A stretch of DNA of 64,000 bases from Xanthomonas nasturtii (lineage in GTDB: Bacteria; Pseudomonadota; Gammaproteobacteria; Xanthomonadales; Xanthomonadaceae), in the NCBI RefSeq assembly GCF_001660815.1, contig NZ_LYMI01000019.1, positions 1 to 64,000 on the forward strand, read 5' to 3'. The notes beneath the pieces were generated by a model. That model saw nothing but the letters and a program-made list of their open reading frames with translations, did no database searches and had not been told where the DNA came from. The translations under genes were made by a program, and so were the position numbers. The number at the start of each line of letters is the position of its first letter. Position 1 is the stretch's first letter. Shown here piece by piece: positions 8,701 to 18,811 of this stretch.

Positions 8701-11700
8701 TTAGCCTTTGAACTTCGCAAACCCCAGCCATGGGTGATAGCGCCAGCCGGTGTCGCTGGCCGGCACGTCCACTGATGCGAACTTCCTGGCGCACACCTCC
8801 AGTGACACGTTCAGGGACTCGGCCTGCTCGGCGAGCAGATCCATCAATTCGAAGCGGCCCCATGGACCGATGCCTGGAGCGGATGCCAGTGCGATGTCAT
8901 GGCGCTGGCTCTGCTCGATGCGGATGTACAGATCGGCGGCATGACGGTCGCGGGATCTCTCGACGCGATGCAGTCGCGGCACCTCGTCGTCGTCGGGCAG
9001 GAACACCAGGGTGACCCGTGCCTGGTTGTCCTCACGGAACGGTTGCTGTTGCGGCAGCACACCGGTCAGCGCGGCATGCGGGTGTGCCCGGGCGGCGAAG
9101 GCGTGGTCGCGCTCCACCGACGTGGCGTTTGGCTGCCTCAGCATGCTGGCGGCGATACGCGTCTGCTCCAGATCCACCAAGCGTTCGGAAGGCTTCCACT
9201 GCGCATTATCGGGCCTCGGGCGGATGCGCGGCACGGCGGTGAGCGTGCGGTATTCCTCCTCCTGCAACAACGCATGTAGCCAAGGCGTTACCAGTTGGAA
9301 TCTGCATGCGTCAGGGCCACTTCCTTCCTTCTCGAAGCCGGGCCTGAGATAGCTGGGCTTGCCCTGTTTGGTGCGGCGAAACTGCAGCAGGTTGGTATCG
9401 AAGATCAGCACGTTGGGCGTTGCGCTGGCCTTTCCGCGATGGCGTTGCACGCGCCCGGCCAGTTGGATCAGTGAGCGCATCGAAGAAGGTTCGGCCACCG
9501 CCCAGTCGGCATCCCAATCGCGGCCGACCTCGCAGACCGGCGAGGCCAGCACCACGAACAGCTGCTCGGCTGCGGGATGCGCGTCGATCAGGGCGCGGAT
9601 GCCCGGCACGCGGTAGGCGTCGGTGCCATCGCCGCGCCGGTTGAAGGCCTGGTCGAGTTGGTGCTCGATGGCCGAACGCTGCACTAGCGGAAAGCGGGCG
9701 TGATAGACGCACAGGTGGATCTGCGTGCCCTCCGGCGCGCCGGCCGCATGCAGTGCCTGCGCTACGTCGAACAGCGGCTCGATATTGGCCATGCGTACCA
9801 GCCCAAAGCTGATGCGCTTGCCGCTGACCGGATCGGGTTCGGCATGCGCGTGGTGCAGTCGCAGGCAGGCGTCGCGTACATGCGGTGCGAATCGCGCATA
9901 CAGTTGTGCGTCCGGCAGGTTGCGCGGCAGATCCAGCGGCAACAGTTCGCCACGTCGTAGGGCCGGAGCCTTGGCGAGCGTGGTGATACGTTTCTCGACG
10001 AACTGCATGTGCTGGTCGAGAAAGCTTGTGCCGCCGACGCAGGTGGCGGACTGCACACCGAACTCGTCGCTCCACAGGCAGGGAATCTCGATCGCGGCGT
10101 CGGCTTTAGCCCCGTCCTGGCCGCGGTTATGCCGATACTGCTGGCGGCCGGCGCGGTAGGCCAGGTACATGCCGGCCACCAGCGATGGCGGCAGCGTGGC
10201 CGAGGACAGCAGCACGCGCGTGCCCAGCATGCCGGCCCACTGCACCAGCCGTGTCAGCGCGGGCAGATCGTTGAGGTCGTAGTCGTCCAGCTCGTCGAGG
10301 ATCAGATCGGCACTGAGCAAGCGCAGCATCGGTGCGATCTGGCGGCCGGCGCGCAGAGATTCGGTCGCCGGCACCATGTGGTCCACGGTGCAGACCAGCA
10401 TCGGTGCCGACAGCAGTTTGCGAATGTCCGGGTCGTGCAAGGCACGCGACAGCAGTGCGTGATTGGCAGTGACTCCTTCGTAGAACACATGGCTGTCTTC
10501 GTCGAGCAGATCCTGCACGGAGGCTGAGCCTTTTGCTTCGGCTTGTTGCGCGTAGAACTCGAACAAGGCACGGCTGGCTGAGCCACCCACGCGGATTGCC
10601 AGTTCGTCTTCGCTCAGATGCAGATCGGTGCGAAAGCTGCGCCCGGTCTGCAGGGTGAGCGTGCGCAAGCCCAGTGCATAGGTGGCACGTAGGCCCTGTT
10701 GCGGATCGGCCAGAGCATAAAGCATGCGCGCGTTGGCCAGAGTCTTACCGCAGCCGGTAGAGGCCATGTTGACGATGAAGGCACCGTGCTCGCGCGCCGC
10801 CTCGCGCAGTGCAGTGGCAGCGTCGAACGCCTTGTCCTGCCAGGCGAAACGTGCATCGGCGCTGCGTTTGCGCAGGCCGCGATGGTTGGCTAGCCTGGGC
10901 AGGTGGCGCTCGAAGCCGGGCAAGGCATGCGCAATCAGCCCTGCATCACGGGCGACGCCAAGCAGGTGCTCGTCCAACGGTTGCTTGAGGCCGTCGCGGT
11001 CGGTATTGGCGTATAGCTGCGTCGTGCCATCGCTCTGCACGCGCAGCGGCGAGCTTCTTGGCAGGGCCGAGTAGTGATGGTCGGCCAGCATCAGCGCCAG
11101 TCGCGCAAGATGCATGACATAAGGATTGTCCAGCCAGGCATGGTCGCGCCGCAGGCGTAGTGCGAGCAGGCGCTTGGCCAGTCGCGCGGCCTGTGCACGC
11201 CATTTCGGTTCCATCACCGGCAATGGTCCGGCGGTTGTCCAATAGGGCAGCACGTAGTCGGGTTCTGCGGGCTGGTAAATCTCGTTCCAGTCATGCGCCA
11301 CCAGTGCCAGAGGCATGTCCAGCCAGGCCGGATTGAAATGCGGCGCCCGCTTGCCCAGCCAGTCCTGCCCGCCGTTGTCCTTCTGGACCGGTACGACGGG
11401 AAGCCGGTGATGCGTGAGCACCAACCACGCCACGGCTGCGGCAAGCGGTGGCAGGCCGCGAAAGGGATAGCGTGCGGTCGCATCGATGCCATCGCGTTGA
11501 TAGCGCCCGTTGGCAAGCCAGTCCGCCTCGACGAAGGCGTGCGGGTCGGCCAACCGTTGCAACCAGCCTGCGTCTTCGTCGCTGCCGACGAATGCCTGGA
11601 ACAGCCGCAGCGACACCCATTCGTGGCGATACAGATTGCGTTCGCGCAATGTACCCTTCAGGCGTGCCTGGAACGCAACGCTGGCCTTGCCCAGGTCGTG

Positions 11701-12066
11701 CAGCAAGGCGGCAAGCTGGGCGAGCAGGCGGATGTCTTCGGCGTGGTGCCAGTCGTTTTCGTCCTCGCGGCGCAGGATATTGCGCGTGCTGGTGTTGGTG
11801 GGCACCGCTCCTTCGACATTGAAGCGCCGCGCGTCGCCGACGATCCACAGCAGCTCGGAATGATCGCGCCCACGAATCCAGTGGCAGGCGATGGCGCTGT
11901 TCTTGCGCGCGGTCTTGCGCAGCAGCTTACGCAGTGTGCTCAGGCCAGCGTCGGTGATGGGCGTCTGCCAAGTGCGATCACCGCGCCGTTCGGCAAATTG
12001 ATCGAGGATACGGCGGGTTTCGGTCAGTGCCCGCTTGTCGCATTGCGAGATCAGCAGGATGTTCAC
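8701..12066 (-). CDS. cas3: Cas2-3 fusion: Cas2, HD nuclease and SF2 helicase
   Basis: Type I-F Cas3 carries an N-terminal Cas2 domain that assembles with Cas1 for spacer uptake, while the HD nuclease and helicase degrade targets after Csy recognition. The 1121-aa product starts at a GTG (NILLISQCDKRALTETRRI...), overlapping the cas1 stop by GTGA. The open frame continues upstream, but only as an antiparallel shadow within cas1. Cas2-like residues occupy about 1-95, the HD motif (LLHDLGK) is at 121-127, and the Walker A (STGCGKT) is at 436-442. The helicase DELDD box, SSATLPPS and QLAGRVQRHRGK (motif VI) follow in order. All expected catalytic motifs are present. Confidence 0.96.
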   Translation of the reverse strand: MNILLISQCDKRALTETRRILDQFAERRGDRTWQTPITDAGLSTLRKLLRKTARKNSAIACHWIRGRDHSELLWIVGDARRFNVEGAVPTNTSTRNILRREDENDWHHAEDIRLLAQLAALLHDLGKASVAFQARLKGTLRERNLYRHEWVSLRLFQAFVGSDEDAGWLQRLADPHAFVEADWLANGRYQRDGIDATARYPFRGLPPLAAAVAWLVLTHHRLPVVPVQKDNGGQDWLGKRAPHFNPAWLDMPLALVAHDWNEIYQPAEPDYVLPYWTTAGPLPVMEPKWRAQAARLAKRLLALRLRRDHAWLDNPYVMHLARLALMLADHHYSALPRSSPLRVQSDGTTQLYANTDRDGLKQPLDEHLLGVARDAGLIAHALPGFERHLPRLANHRGLRKRSADARFAWQDKAFDAATALREAAREHGAFIVNMASTGCGKTLANARMLYALADPQQGLRATYALGLRTLTLQTGRSFRTDLHLSEDELAIRVGGSASRALFEFYAQQAEAKGSASVQDLLDEDSHVFYEGVTANHALLSRALHDPDIRKLLSAPMLVCTVDHMVPATESLRAGRQIAPMLRLLSADLILDELDDYDLNDLPALTRLVQWAGMLGTRVLLSSATLPPSLVAGMYLAYRAGRQQYRHNRGQDGAKADAAIEIPCLWSDEFGVQSATCVGGTSFLDQHMQFVEKRITTLAKAPALRRGELLPLDLPRNLPDAQLYARFAPHVRDACLRLHHAHAEPDPVSGKRISFGLVRMANIEPLFDVAQALHAAGAPEGTQIHLCVYHARFPLVQRSAIEHQLDQAFNRRGDGTDAYRVPGIRALIDAHPAAEQLFVVLASPVCEVGRDWDADWAVAEPSSMRSLIQLAGRVQRHRGKASATPNVLIFDTNLLQFRRTKQGKPSYLRPGFEKEGSGPDACRFQLVTPWLHALLQEEEYRTLTAVPRIRPRPDNAQWKPSERLVDLEQTRIAASMLRQPNATSVERDHAFAARAHPHAALTGVLPQQQPFREDNQARVTLVFLPDDDEVPRLHRVERSRDRHAADLYIRIEQSQRHDIALASAPGIGPWGRFELMDLLAEQAESLNVSLEVCARKFASVDVPASDTGWRYHPWLGFAKFKG

Positions 12067-13052
12067 CGCGCCGGATCCGTCTGCCTTGCCGCGGCTGTGT
12101 GCAGTGCCACGGCCTTGAGCGTGTCGAGCATGAAATCCAATGCTTCGCTGCGGGTGAGCGCTTCGATGCAGCTGCGCCGAAACGCCTGCTCGTCGTCGCC
12201 GCGCATCGCCGACAGGAACGCCTGCGGCAGGATGCTGGCGTCCTTCACTAGATCGGCGATGTCGAACACCAGCCCGCCGCGGCGCGTCTTGCCATGCAGT
12301 ACGGCCAGCCCATGCGGCAGGCCAAGCACCCAGCTCGCGGTAGCGCCCAGTCCGTAGGCGAGGTAGTTGCCATGGTCGAGGAAGCGATTGGCCGGATCGG
12401 CCCCGGTGCCGCGCTTGGCGCGGGTGAAATCGCCATAGCCGACGGTGTCGACCGCGAGCTTGAACAATGCCTTGGTCAGCCTGGCTTCTTCGGTCAGCAG
12501 CGATACGTTGTCCTGTGCCTGTTCGATGTTGCGGCGTGTTTTGGCCAGCAAGGCGTCCAGCCTGGCCGCATCTGGCACAAAGCCAGCGTCCTTGAGGGTA
12601 CGCTGCTGCCACTGTTCGCCGATCCGCACCGCGCGTGCCTGCTGAAACGCCTTGGCCGCCATGAGCCGCAGGTCGTCGTCGAACCAGAACGATACCCAGG
12701 CCTGCAGATACTCGGTGGGGCGATACTCGCTCTGCGGCGAGAACCAGGCCACTTCCACATCCATTTCATTGGCCGAGAATAATGGTGTCCCGCCGCCACC
12801 GCAGAACCCGACCAGCACCCCCGCCTTGGCCAGCTCACGCATCGCGGCCTGGGTGATGGAGGTGCCGGTGCCGAGCAATACCGTGGTGGTGTTGGCGATA
12901 GGGATATTCCAGTACAGCGAGCGTTTGCCTGCGTCGGTGACGTACTCCACGCGACCGCCATTGACCAGTACGCGGCAATGCTGTAGGTAATAGATGTTCG
13001 CGCGCTTGGAATGCAGGATGGTCTTGAGATCCGAAGCCGATAGCTCTTCCAT
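12063..13052 (-). CDS. cas1: Cas1 integrase, type I-F
   Basis: Cas1 joins new spacers to the leader-proximal repeat, acting with the Cas2 domain of Cas3. The 329-aa protein starts MEELSASDLKTILHSKRANI with GGAG upstream. Predicted metal ligands are Glu189 (LLTEEAR), His253 (VLHGK), Asp264 and Asp267 (VFDIAD), in register by one residue with the Pseudomonas aeruginosa I-F enzyme as I recall it. It is the first gene of the operon and overlaps cas3. With all adaptation and interference genes intact, the system appears functional. Confidence 0.96.
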   Translation of the reverse strand: MEELSASDLKTILHSKRANIYYLQHCRVLVNGGRVEYVTDAGKRSLYWNIPIANTTTVLLGTGTSITQAAMRELAKAGVLVGFCGGGGTPLFSANEMDVEVAWFSPQSEYRPTEYLQAWVSFWFDDDLRLMAAKAFQQARAVRIGEQWQQRTLKDAGFVPDAARLDALLAKTRRNIEQAQDNVSLLTEEARLTKALFKLAVDTVGYGDFTRAKRGTGADPANRFLDHGNYLAYGLGATASWVLGLPHGLAVLHGKTRRGGLVFDIADLVKDASILPQAFLSAMRGDDEQAFRRSCIEALTRSEALDFMLDTLKAVALHTAAARQTDPAR

Positions 13053-13284
13053 GTGCTCCGTTTCCTTGCTTGTCAGTGCTTAATGTTAGCGAGCTCGATC
13101 CTATGGCGCTGCAGCTTGGTCGCGCAATCCCGGGGATTCTTTTCGGCAAGTGCACGACGTGGGCCGATGCAGGGGATTATCGACCCGCAGTTGCAGAATG
13201 TCGCCGGAAAGATATCGCTGGCCGGGCATGACAGAACTCGCCACTTTCCGAAATGCAAGTTTGGTCACACCCGACGTTGCACGC
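13053..13284. other. Intergenic region upstream of the cas operon
   Basis: These 232 bp lie between cas1 and the LysR gene and should contain the cas promoter, since both genes read leftward and LysR ends here. I see two related direct repeats, CGCCACTTTCCG (about 13239) and CGCCACTTTCGT (about 13300, within the LysR 3' end), but no convincing -35/-10 pair or operator. Confidence 0.4.
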
Positions 13285-14241
13285 TCAACGCTCCGAATCG
13301 CCACTTTCGTCATACCCGCGCTGGGTAAATAGATCCGGCTGGATCAACTCGATAAACGCGCGTGCCTGCGGCGACAGATACTTGCCCTTGCGCACCACCA
13401 CGCCGTAGCTGCGGGTGGGGAAAAAATCCTTCAGCGAGCGGGTGGCGAGCTTGTCGCGGTCGGCTTCGGTCACGCAGATCGCGGTGACGATGGAAATGCC
13501 CATGCCCATCGCCACGTACTGTTTGATCACCTCCCAGCCGCCCACTTCCAGCGCCACGGTGTAGGGCACGCGCGCCTGCTGAAAGATCAGATCGACCAGA
13601 CGGTAAGTGACCTGCCGGCGTGGCGGCAGGATCAATGGATACGGCGACAGATCCTGCAGCGAGACCTCCGCCTTGCCGGCCAACGGGTGGTCGGGCGGGG
13701 TGATCAGCAGTTGCTCGAACCGGTAGACCGGTGCGTAGTTGAGGTCGGCCGGCACGTCCAGCATCGAGCCGATCGCCAGATCCACCGCGTCTTCGCGCAG
13801 CAAATCGGTGCCGTCGGCGCTGATGGCGTTGTGCAGGGTCAGCCGCACATCCGGATGCCGCGCGCGGAAGTTGGCCACGATGCGCGGCAGCAGGTACAGG
13901 ATGGTGGAGCTGTTGGCGGCGATATTGAGCTCGCCTGCATCCAGCCCACGCACCTTTTCGCGAAAGCTGGCCTCCAGCCCGTCCAGGCTTTCCACCAGCG
14001 GCAGCGCCATGTCGTACAGCAGTTGGCCTTCGCGGCTGGGCGCCATGCGCCGCCCGGAGCGCTCGAACAAGGCCACGCCCAGGTCGCGCTCCAGCGCCTG
14101 CAGTTGCAACGTCACCGCTGGCTGGCTGACGTATAGCGCCTCAGCTGCCCTTGAGACGGAGCCCAGTCGTACGGTCTGGCAGAACGCGCGCAGTGGCTTG
14201 AGGCGGTCGGATTTGTAGGAAAATCGAGGGGTTGGCGCCAT
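13285..14241 (-). CDS. LysR-family transcriptional regulator
   Basis: A 318-aa regulator with an N-terminal winged helix-turn-helix (SVSRAAEALYVSQPAVTLQLQALE, about residues 28-51) and a LysR co-inducer-binding domain. The C-terminal segment (RSYGVVVRKGKYLSPQARAFIEL) resembles the CysB-like branch. It is divergent from aceB with about 118 bp between the starts. LysR proteins usually control the divergent neighbour, so regulation of the glyoxylate shunt is a reasonable inference, but the ligand is unknown. The ATG at 14241 is the first in a long uninterrupted frame. Confidence 0.85.
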   Translation of the reverse strand: MAPTPRFSYKSDRLKPLRAFCQTVRLGSVSRAAEALYVSQPAVTLQLQALERDLGVALFERSGRRMAPSREGQLLYDMALPLVESLDGLEASFREKVRGLDAGELNIAANSSTILYLLPRIVANFRARHPDVRLTLHNAISADGTDLLREDAVDLAIGSMLDVPADLNYAPVYRFEQLLITPPDHPLAGKAEVSLQDLSPYPLILPPRRQVTYRLVDLIFQQARVPYTVALEVGGWEVIKQYVAMGMGISIVTAICVTEADRDKLATRSLKDFFPTRSYGVVVRKGKYLSPQARAFIELIQPDLFTQRGYDESGDSER

Positions 14242-14359
14242 GAGGATGCGTTGTAACCAATCAATATAAGTCCAGCTTATTTACAACATTGATAAAACTG
14301 CTTTGTCAAATAGTTGTGGTGGGCGCACGGTGCAGGTCCGGATGCACAAGGACCTCCAC

Positions 14360-15976
14360 ATGGCTGCCACTGCGTTTGCTCCCCGTCCCACCGACCACGC
14401 CACCCCCGGCATTTCGCTGACCACCCAGGTTGCCGGTCAGTCCGAGTTGCTGCCCGCGGCCGCGCTGGCCTTGCTGGTCTCGTTGCACCGGGCGATCGAG
14501 CCCGGCCGCCAGCAGCGGTTGGCGCGGCGGCGCGAGCGCCAGGCCGCCTTCGATGCCGGCCAGCTGCCGGACTTCCGCACCGATACCCGCGCCATCCGTG
14601 CCGGCGACTGGCGCGTGGCCGCGCTGCCGGCGGCGCTGCAGGACCGCCGCGTCGAAATCACCGGCCCCACCGACCCGAAAATGGTCATCAACGCGCTGAA
14701 CTCCGGCGCCAAGGTGTTCATGGCCGACTTCGAAGATTCCACCGCGCCGACCTGGCGCAACCTGCTGGCCGGCCAGCGCACCCTGGCTGCGGCGGTGCGC
14801 GGCGATCTCAGTTTCGATGCCCCCAACGGCAAGCACTACGCACTGCGCCCGGAAGCCGAACGTGCGGTATTGATCATGCGCCCGCGCGGCTGGCACCTGG
14901 ACGAAAAGCATGTGCTGATCGACGGGCAGCCGCTGGCCGGCGGCCTGTTCGATGCGGCGCTATTTGCCTTCCACAATGGCCGCGCGCTGCTGGCCAAGGA
15001 CCGCGGCCCGTATCTGTATCTGCCCAAGCTGCAGAGCATGGAAGAAGCGGCGTTGTGGGACACCGCGCTGGCGCATATCGAAGCGATGCTGGGCCTGCCG
15101 CATGGCCAGATCAAGGTGACCGTGCTGATCGAAACGCTGCCGGCGGTATTCGAGATGGACGAGATTCTGCACGCGCTGCGCGAACGCATCGTGGGCCTGA
15201 ATTGCGGGCGCTGGGATTACATTTTTTCGTATCTGAAAACCTTCCGTGCGCACCGCGACCGCGTACTGCCCGAACGCGGCCAGGTCACCATGACCCAGCC
15301 ATTCCTGAAGGCGTATTCGGAGCTGTTGATCAAGACCTGCCATCGCCGCGGCGCGCATGCGATGGGCGGCATGGCCGCGCAGATTCCGATCAATCACGAC
15401 GAAGCCGCCAACGAACAGGCCATGGCCCGTGTCCGTGCCGACAAGCTGCGCGAAGTCAGCGCCGGCCACGATGGCACCTGGGTGGCGCACCCGGCGCTGA
15501 TCCCGGTGGCAATGAAACTGTTCGACGAACACATGCCCACCGCGCATCAGCAACATGTGCTGCGCAACGACGTGCAGGTGACGCGCGAGATGTTGATCGC
15601 CCCGTCGCCGGGCACCATCACCCGCGCCGGATTCGAAGGCAATGTCGAAGTGTGCGTGCGTTATCTGGCCGCCTGGCTGGACGGCAATGGCTGTGTGCCG
15701 ATCCACAACCTGATGGAAGATGCCGCCACTGCCGAAATCAGCCGCGCGCAATTGTGGCAGTGGCTGCATCGCGGCCAGCATCTGGACGATGGCATCGCCA
15801 TCGATCAACACCTGTTGCAGGCCACGCTGCGCGCGCTGCCGGCGCGGTTGGGGACAGCCACCGCACTGCCTGGCGCGGCACGAATCAATGAAGCGATTGG
15901 CTTGCTGGAAACGTTGAGCGGCGCCGATGAACTGGCGGACTTTCTCACCGTGCCGGCATACCGCCTGATCGACTGA
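14360..15976 (+). CDS. aceB: Malate synthase A
   Basis: Malate synthase condenses glyoxylate with acetyl-CoA to form malate, the second step of the glyoxylate shunt. The 538-aa product has the family signature region (GPTDPKMVINALNSGAKVFM, then ADFEDS) and the conserved KLQSMEEAALW and VTVLIETLPAVFEMDEIL blocks of malate synthase A. I chose the ATG at 14360 because AAGGA lies 7 nt upstream; two upstream in-frame starts lack a good site. It is followed about 170 bp later by aceA. Confidence 0.95.
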   Translation: MAATAFAPRPTDHATPGISLTTQVAGQSELLPAAALALLVSLHRAIEPGRQQRLARRRERQAAFDAGQLPDFRTDTRAIRAGDWRVAALPAALQDRRVEITGPTDPKMVINALNSGAKVFMADFEDSTAPTWRNLLAGQRTLAAAVRGDLSFDAPNGKHYALRPEAERAVLIMRPRGWHLDEKHVLIDGQPLAGGLFDAALFAFHNGRALLAKDRGPYLYLPKLQSMEEAALWDTALAHIEAMLGLPHGQIKVTVLIETLPAVFEMDEILHALRERIVGLNCGRWDYIFSYLKTFRAHRDRVLPERGQVTMTQPFLKAYSELLIKTCHRRGAHAMGGMAAQIPINHDEAANEQAMARVRADKLREVSAGHDGTWVAHPALIPVAMKLFDEHMPTAHQQHVLRNDVQVTREMLIAPSPGTITRAGFEGNVEVCVRYLAAWLDGNGCVPIHNLMEDAATAEISRAQLWQWLHRGQHLDDGIAIDQHLLQATLRALPARLGTATALPGAARINEAIGLLETLSGADELADFLTVPAYRLID

Positions 15977-16148
15977 TTGCACCGCTGCGGTGGCGCCCGG
16001 CCACAGGCGTCCCCCGCAGCGCTGACTTCATTGCACTACCCCGCCCGCTGCGCACAGACGCGCAACGACGGCTTCGCCATGCCGCATGCCTTGGCATGCC
16101 CGCCATTCTTTCTCGTTCCATCCGTCGTACCTCTCAGGAGAACGCAAG

Positions 16149-17444
16149 ATGAGCACCACACTGCAAAGCGCCGAACAACTGCAGCAGGACTGGGCCAGCA
16201 ACCCGCGCTGGAACGGCATCACCCGCAATTACAGCGCCGCCGACGTGGTGCGCCTGCGCGGCACCGTGCATGTCGAGCATTCGCTGGCACGGTTGGGTGC
16301 CGAAAAATTGTGGACCTCATTGCACGCCACGCCGTTCGTCAACGCACTGGGTGCGTTGACCGGCAATCAGGCGATGCAGCAGGTCAAGGCCGGCCTGAAG
16401 GCGATCTACCTGAGCGGTTGGCAGGTGGCGGCAGATGCCAATCTGGCCGGGCAGATGTATCCGGATCAATCGTTGTACCCGGCCGATTCGGTGCCGGCGG
16501 TGGTCAAGCGCATCAACAACACCTTGCTGCGCGCAGATCAGTTGCATCACGCCGAAGGCAACGATGACATCGACTTCCTGCAACCGATCGTGGCCGATGC
16601 CGAAGCCGGTTTTGGTGGGGTGCTCAACGCCTTCGAATTGATGAAGGCGATGATCGAAGCCGGCGCTGCCGGTGTGCATTTCGAAGATCAGCTGGCCTCG
16701 GTCAAGAAGTGCGGCCACATGGGCGGCAAGGTGCTGGTGCCAACGCGTGAGGCGATCGAAAAATTGAATGCCGCGCGTCTGGCCGCCGATGTGCTGGGTG
16801 TGCCCACAGTATTGATTGCACGCACCGACGCCGAAGCCGCCGACCTGATCACCAGCGATGTGGATGCCAACGATCAGCCGTTCACCACCGGGCAGCGCAC
16901 CGTCGAAGGCTTTTTCAAGACCCGCAACGGGCTGGACCAGGCCATCAGCCGCGGCCTGGCCTATGCCCCGTATGCCGATCTGATCTGGTGTGAAACCGGC
17001 AAGCCGGATCTGGAATTTGCGCGAGCGTTTGCGCAGGCCATCCATGCCAAGTTTCCCGGCAAATTGCTGGCCTACAACTGCTCGCCGAGCTTCAACTGGA
17101 AGAAGAATCTGGACGACGCCACCATCGCCAAGTTCCAGACCGAGCTGGCAAGCTATGGCTACAAATTCCAGTTCATCACCCTGGCCGGTTTCCACGCCTT
17201 GAACTACGGCATGTTCCATCTGGCGCACGGTTATTCGCGCCGTCAGATGAGCGCGTTCGTGGAACTGCAGCAGGCCGAATTCGAAGCGGCGCAGATGGGG
17301 TTTACTGCGGTCAAGCATCAGCGCGAAGTCGGCACCGGTTACTTCGACGCGGTGACGCAGGCCATCCAGCAGGGGCAATCGTCCACCACTGCGCTGCGTG
17401 GCTCGACCGAGGAAGAGCAGTTCCATGGCGAGAAGGCGGCCTGA
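16149..17444 (+). CDS. aceA: Isocitrate lyase
   Basis: Isocitrate lyase splits isocitrate to succinate and glyoxylate and, with malate synthase, allows growth on acetate and fatty acids. The 431-aa protein carries the family signature [10 protein letters not shown] with the catalytic cysteine at about 188 and the Mg-binding acidic segments upstream. The start has AGGAG 8 nt before the ATG; an in-frame Met 21 codons earlier has none. It forms a unit with aceB and ends before a strong terminator. Confidence 0.96.
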   Translation: MSTTLQSAEQLQQDWASNPRWNGITRNYSAADVVRLRGTVHVEHSLARLGAEKLWTSLHATPFVNALGALTGNQAMQQVKAGLKAIYLSGWQVAADANLAGQMYPDQSLYPADSVPAVVKRINNTLLRADQLHHAEGNDDIDFLQPIVADAEAGFGGVLNAFELMKAMIEAGAAGVHFEDQLASVKKCGHMGGKVLVPTREAIEKLNAARLAADVLGVPTVLIARTDAEAADLITSDVDANDQPFTTGQRTVEGFFKTRNGLDQAISRGLAYAPYADLIWCETGKPDLEFARAFAQAIHAKFPGKLLAYNCSPSFNWKKNLDDATIAKFQTELASYGYKFQFITLAGFHALNYGMFHLAHGYSRRQMSAFVELQQAEFEAAQMGFTAVKHQREVGTGYFDAVTQAIQQGQSSTTALRGSTEEEQFHGEKAA

Positions 17445-17749
17445 CCGCTGGTCACGCGGCAAAGCCCAAGCAGGTGGGCGTGCGGGCCCTGCAGTGGCGC
17501 GGTGCCTGGGTGCTTCGAGCGTAACGCCTGCCTCTACGGCACCGAATGACCACACCCGCTGCAACAGGCGCGGGCTTGCGCCACCCTGGGAGGGGACGAG
17601 GGCTCGGGAAACCGAGCCCTCTTTTTTGGCGCAATACCCGTCATTTCGTCTCTTCACCCGTGAGAAATAGTGTGACCTGGTGCTGAACAAAGGGGTCCTG
17701 TAGGATTTGTCCATGGGCTAGCGTTGCAGGCTGGCCTAAGGAAAGATCG
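17445..17749. other. Intergenic region between aceA and the diguanylate cyclase gene
   Basis: About 305 bp holding the aceA terminator (17600-17627) and then roughly 120 bp that should contain the promoter of the diguanylate cyclase/RiPP genes. I see no clear operator or RNA gene. Confidence 0.5.
17600..17627 (+). terminator. Rho-independent terminator after aceA
   Basis: An 8-bp perfect stem (GGGCTCGG / CCGAGCCC) with a GAAA tetraloop, followed by TCTTTTTT. It separates the glyoxylate genes from the next transcription unit. Confidence 0.92.
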
Positions 17750-18808
17750 ATGACTTGCCACAACACCGCAGGCGCAGTCGAGCCAACGGGGAGCGTTGCC
17801 AAAACGCTCTCCGACGGGCTGCATGCGTTGATGAACGCTGAGGAGCTGGCGTTCTTCGCCCGTTTCGGCCGTTCGCGCGAATTGTCCGCGGGCCAGTCGC
17901 TGTTCGAGCGCGGTGCAGTGGGCACGCAGATGTACATCGTGGTCAGCGGCCAGATCGACCTGGATTTCGGCGAGGATCTGATGCTCAAGCATCTGGGCCC
18001 TGGCGAATTCTTCGGCGAGCTTGGCCTGTTGATCGGCGACCACGCGCGCAGTGCCGGCGCCAGCGCCTCCACCGATAGCCGCCTGATCGAGCTGGCGCAC
18101 GACGATTTCCAGCGCCTGGTGGATCACGACCCCTCGATGGTTGCGCACTTCCTGCGCCGCTCCATCGTGCGGGTGGTCAACAACGAGCAGCTGCTGATCC
18201 GCCAGCTGCGCCGTCGCAACCACGACCTGGAAGCGGCGCTGGACAACCTCTACGTCACCTCGCACCAGCTCAACCACACCGAAGAACTGAGCCGCACCGA
18301 CGAGCTCACCGGCCTGCACAACCGGCGCGGGCTGGCGTTGCATCTGCAGGAATGCCGACGTGCCGGGCAGGTGCCGGGGGTGGGCCTGATCCTGATCGAC
18401 TGCGACCGGTTCAAGCGCATCAACGACGAATTCGGGCATCTGGCCGGCGACCGCGTGTTGCAGAACGTGGCGCATGCCTTGCGCTCGGTGATCGCAGATG
18501 GCGACCTTGCCTGCCGTCTTGGCGGCGACGAGTTCTGCGTGCTCGTCGCGCAAGGCACCAGCGAGTTGGTGCATCACATCGGCGAATGCATCGTGCGGGC
18601 AGTGGAAGCGCGTCTGGGCAATGGCCAGAACGAACAGGGCTGCTCGGTCAGCGTGGGCCTGTGCATGATCGATGGGGACGCGGCCTGGAACGACTGGTAC
18701 ACGCTGGCCGACAGCGCCTTGTACGAGGCCAAGCGGCAGGGCGGCAATGTCCTGTGCATGCAGGAGTCGCTGGCCCTGGATCAACCGCCTGCGTCGGGTC
18801 AGCGCTAA
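17750..18808 (+). CDS. cNMP-binding domain plus GGDEF diguanylate cyclase
   Basis: A 352-aa cytoplasmic protein without membrane segments. Residues about 30-140 form a cyclic-nucleotide-binding (CRP-like) domain (FGELGLLIGDHARSAGA matches the phosphate-binding cassette region), and residues about 185-340 form a GGDEF domain with the active site RLGGDEF intact. The product-inhibition I-site looks lost: the position where RxxD is expected reads ADGD. The start follows AAGGAAA. Only 3 nt separate its stop from the start of the class III cyclase gene, so the two are very likely co-transcribed; the natural inference is that a cyclic nucleotide made by the neighbour could regulate c-di-GMP synthesis. 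Confidence 0.88.
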   Translation: MTCHNTAGAVEPTGSVAKTLSDGLHALMNAEELAFFARFGRSRELSAGQSLFERGAVGTQMYIVVSGQIDLDFGEDLMLKHLGPGEFFGELGLLIGDHARSAGASASTDSRLIELAHDDFQRLVDHDPSMVAHFLRRSIVRVVNNEQLLIRQLRRRNHDLEAALDNLYVTSHQLNHTEELSRTDELTGLHNRRGLALHLQECRRAGQVPGVGLILIDCDRFKRINDEFGHLAGDRVLQNVAHALRSVIADGDLACRLGGDEFCVLVAQGTSELVHHIGECIVRAVEARLGNGQNEQGCSVSVGLCMIDGDAAWNDWYTLADSALYEAKRQGGNVLCMQESLALDQPPASGQR

Positions 18809-18811
18809 GCG

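Noticed and set aside
12067-12612. A 182-codon N-terminal extension of the cas3 frame
   Set aside because: It runs through cas1 on the same strand in another frame. The GTG overlapping the cas1 stop gives the standard Cas2-3 N-terminus.
16317-17714. A 465-codon minus-strand frame opposite aceA
   Set aside because: It is a mirror of high-GC aceA coding sequence, rich in His, Gln and Arg, with no recognisable domain or binding site.
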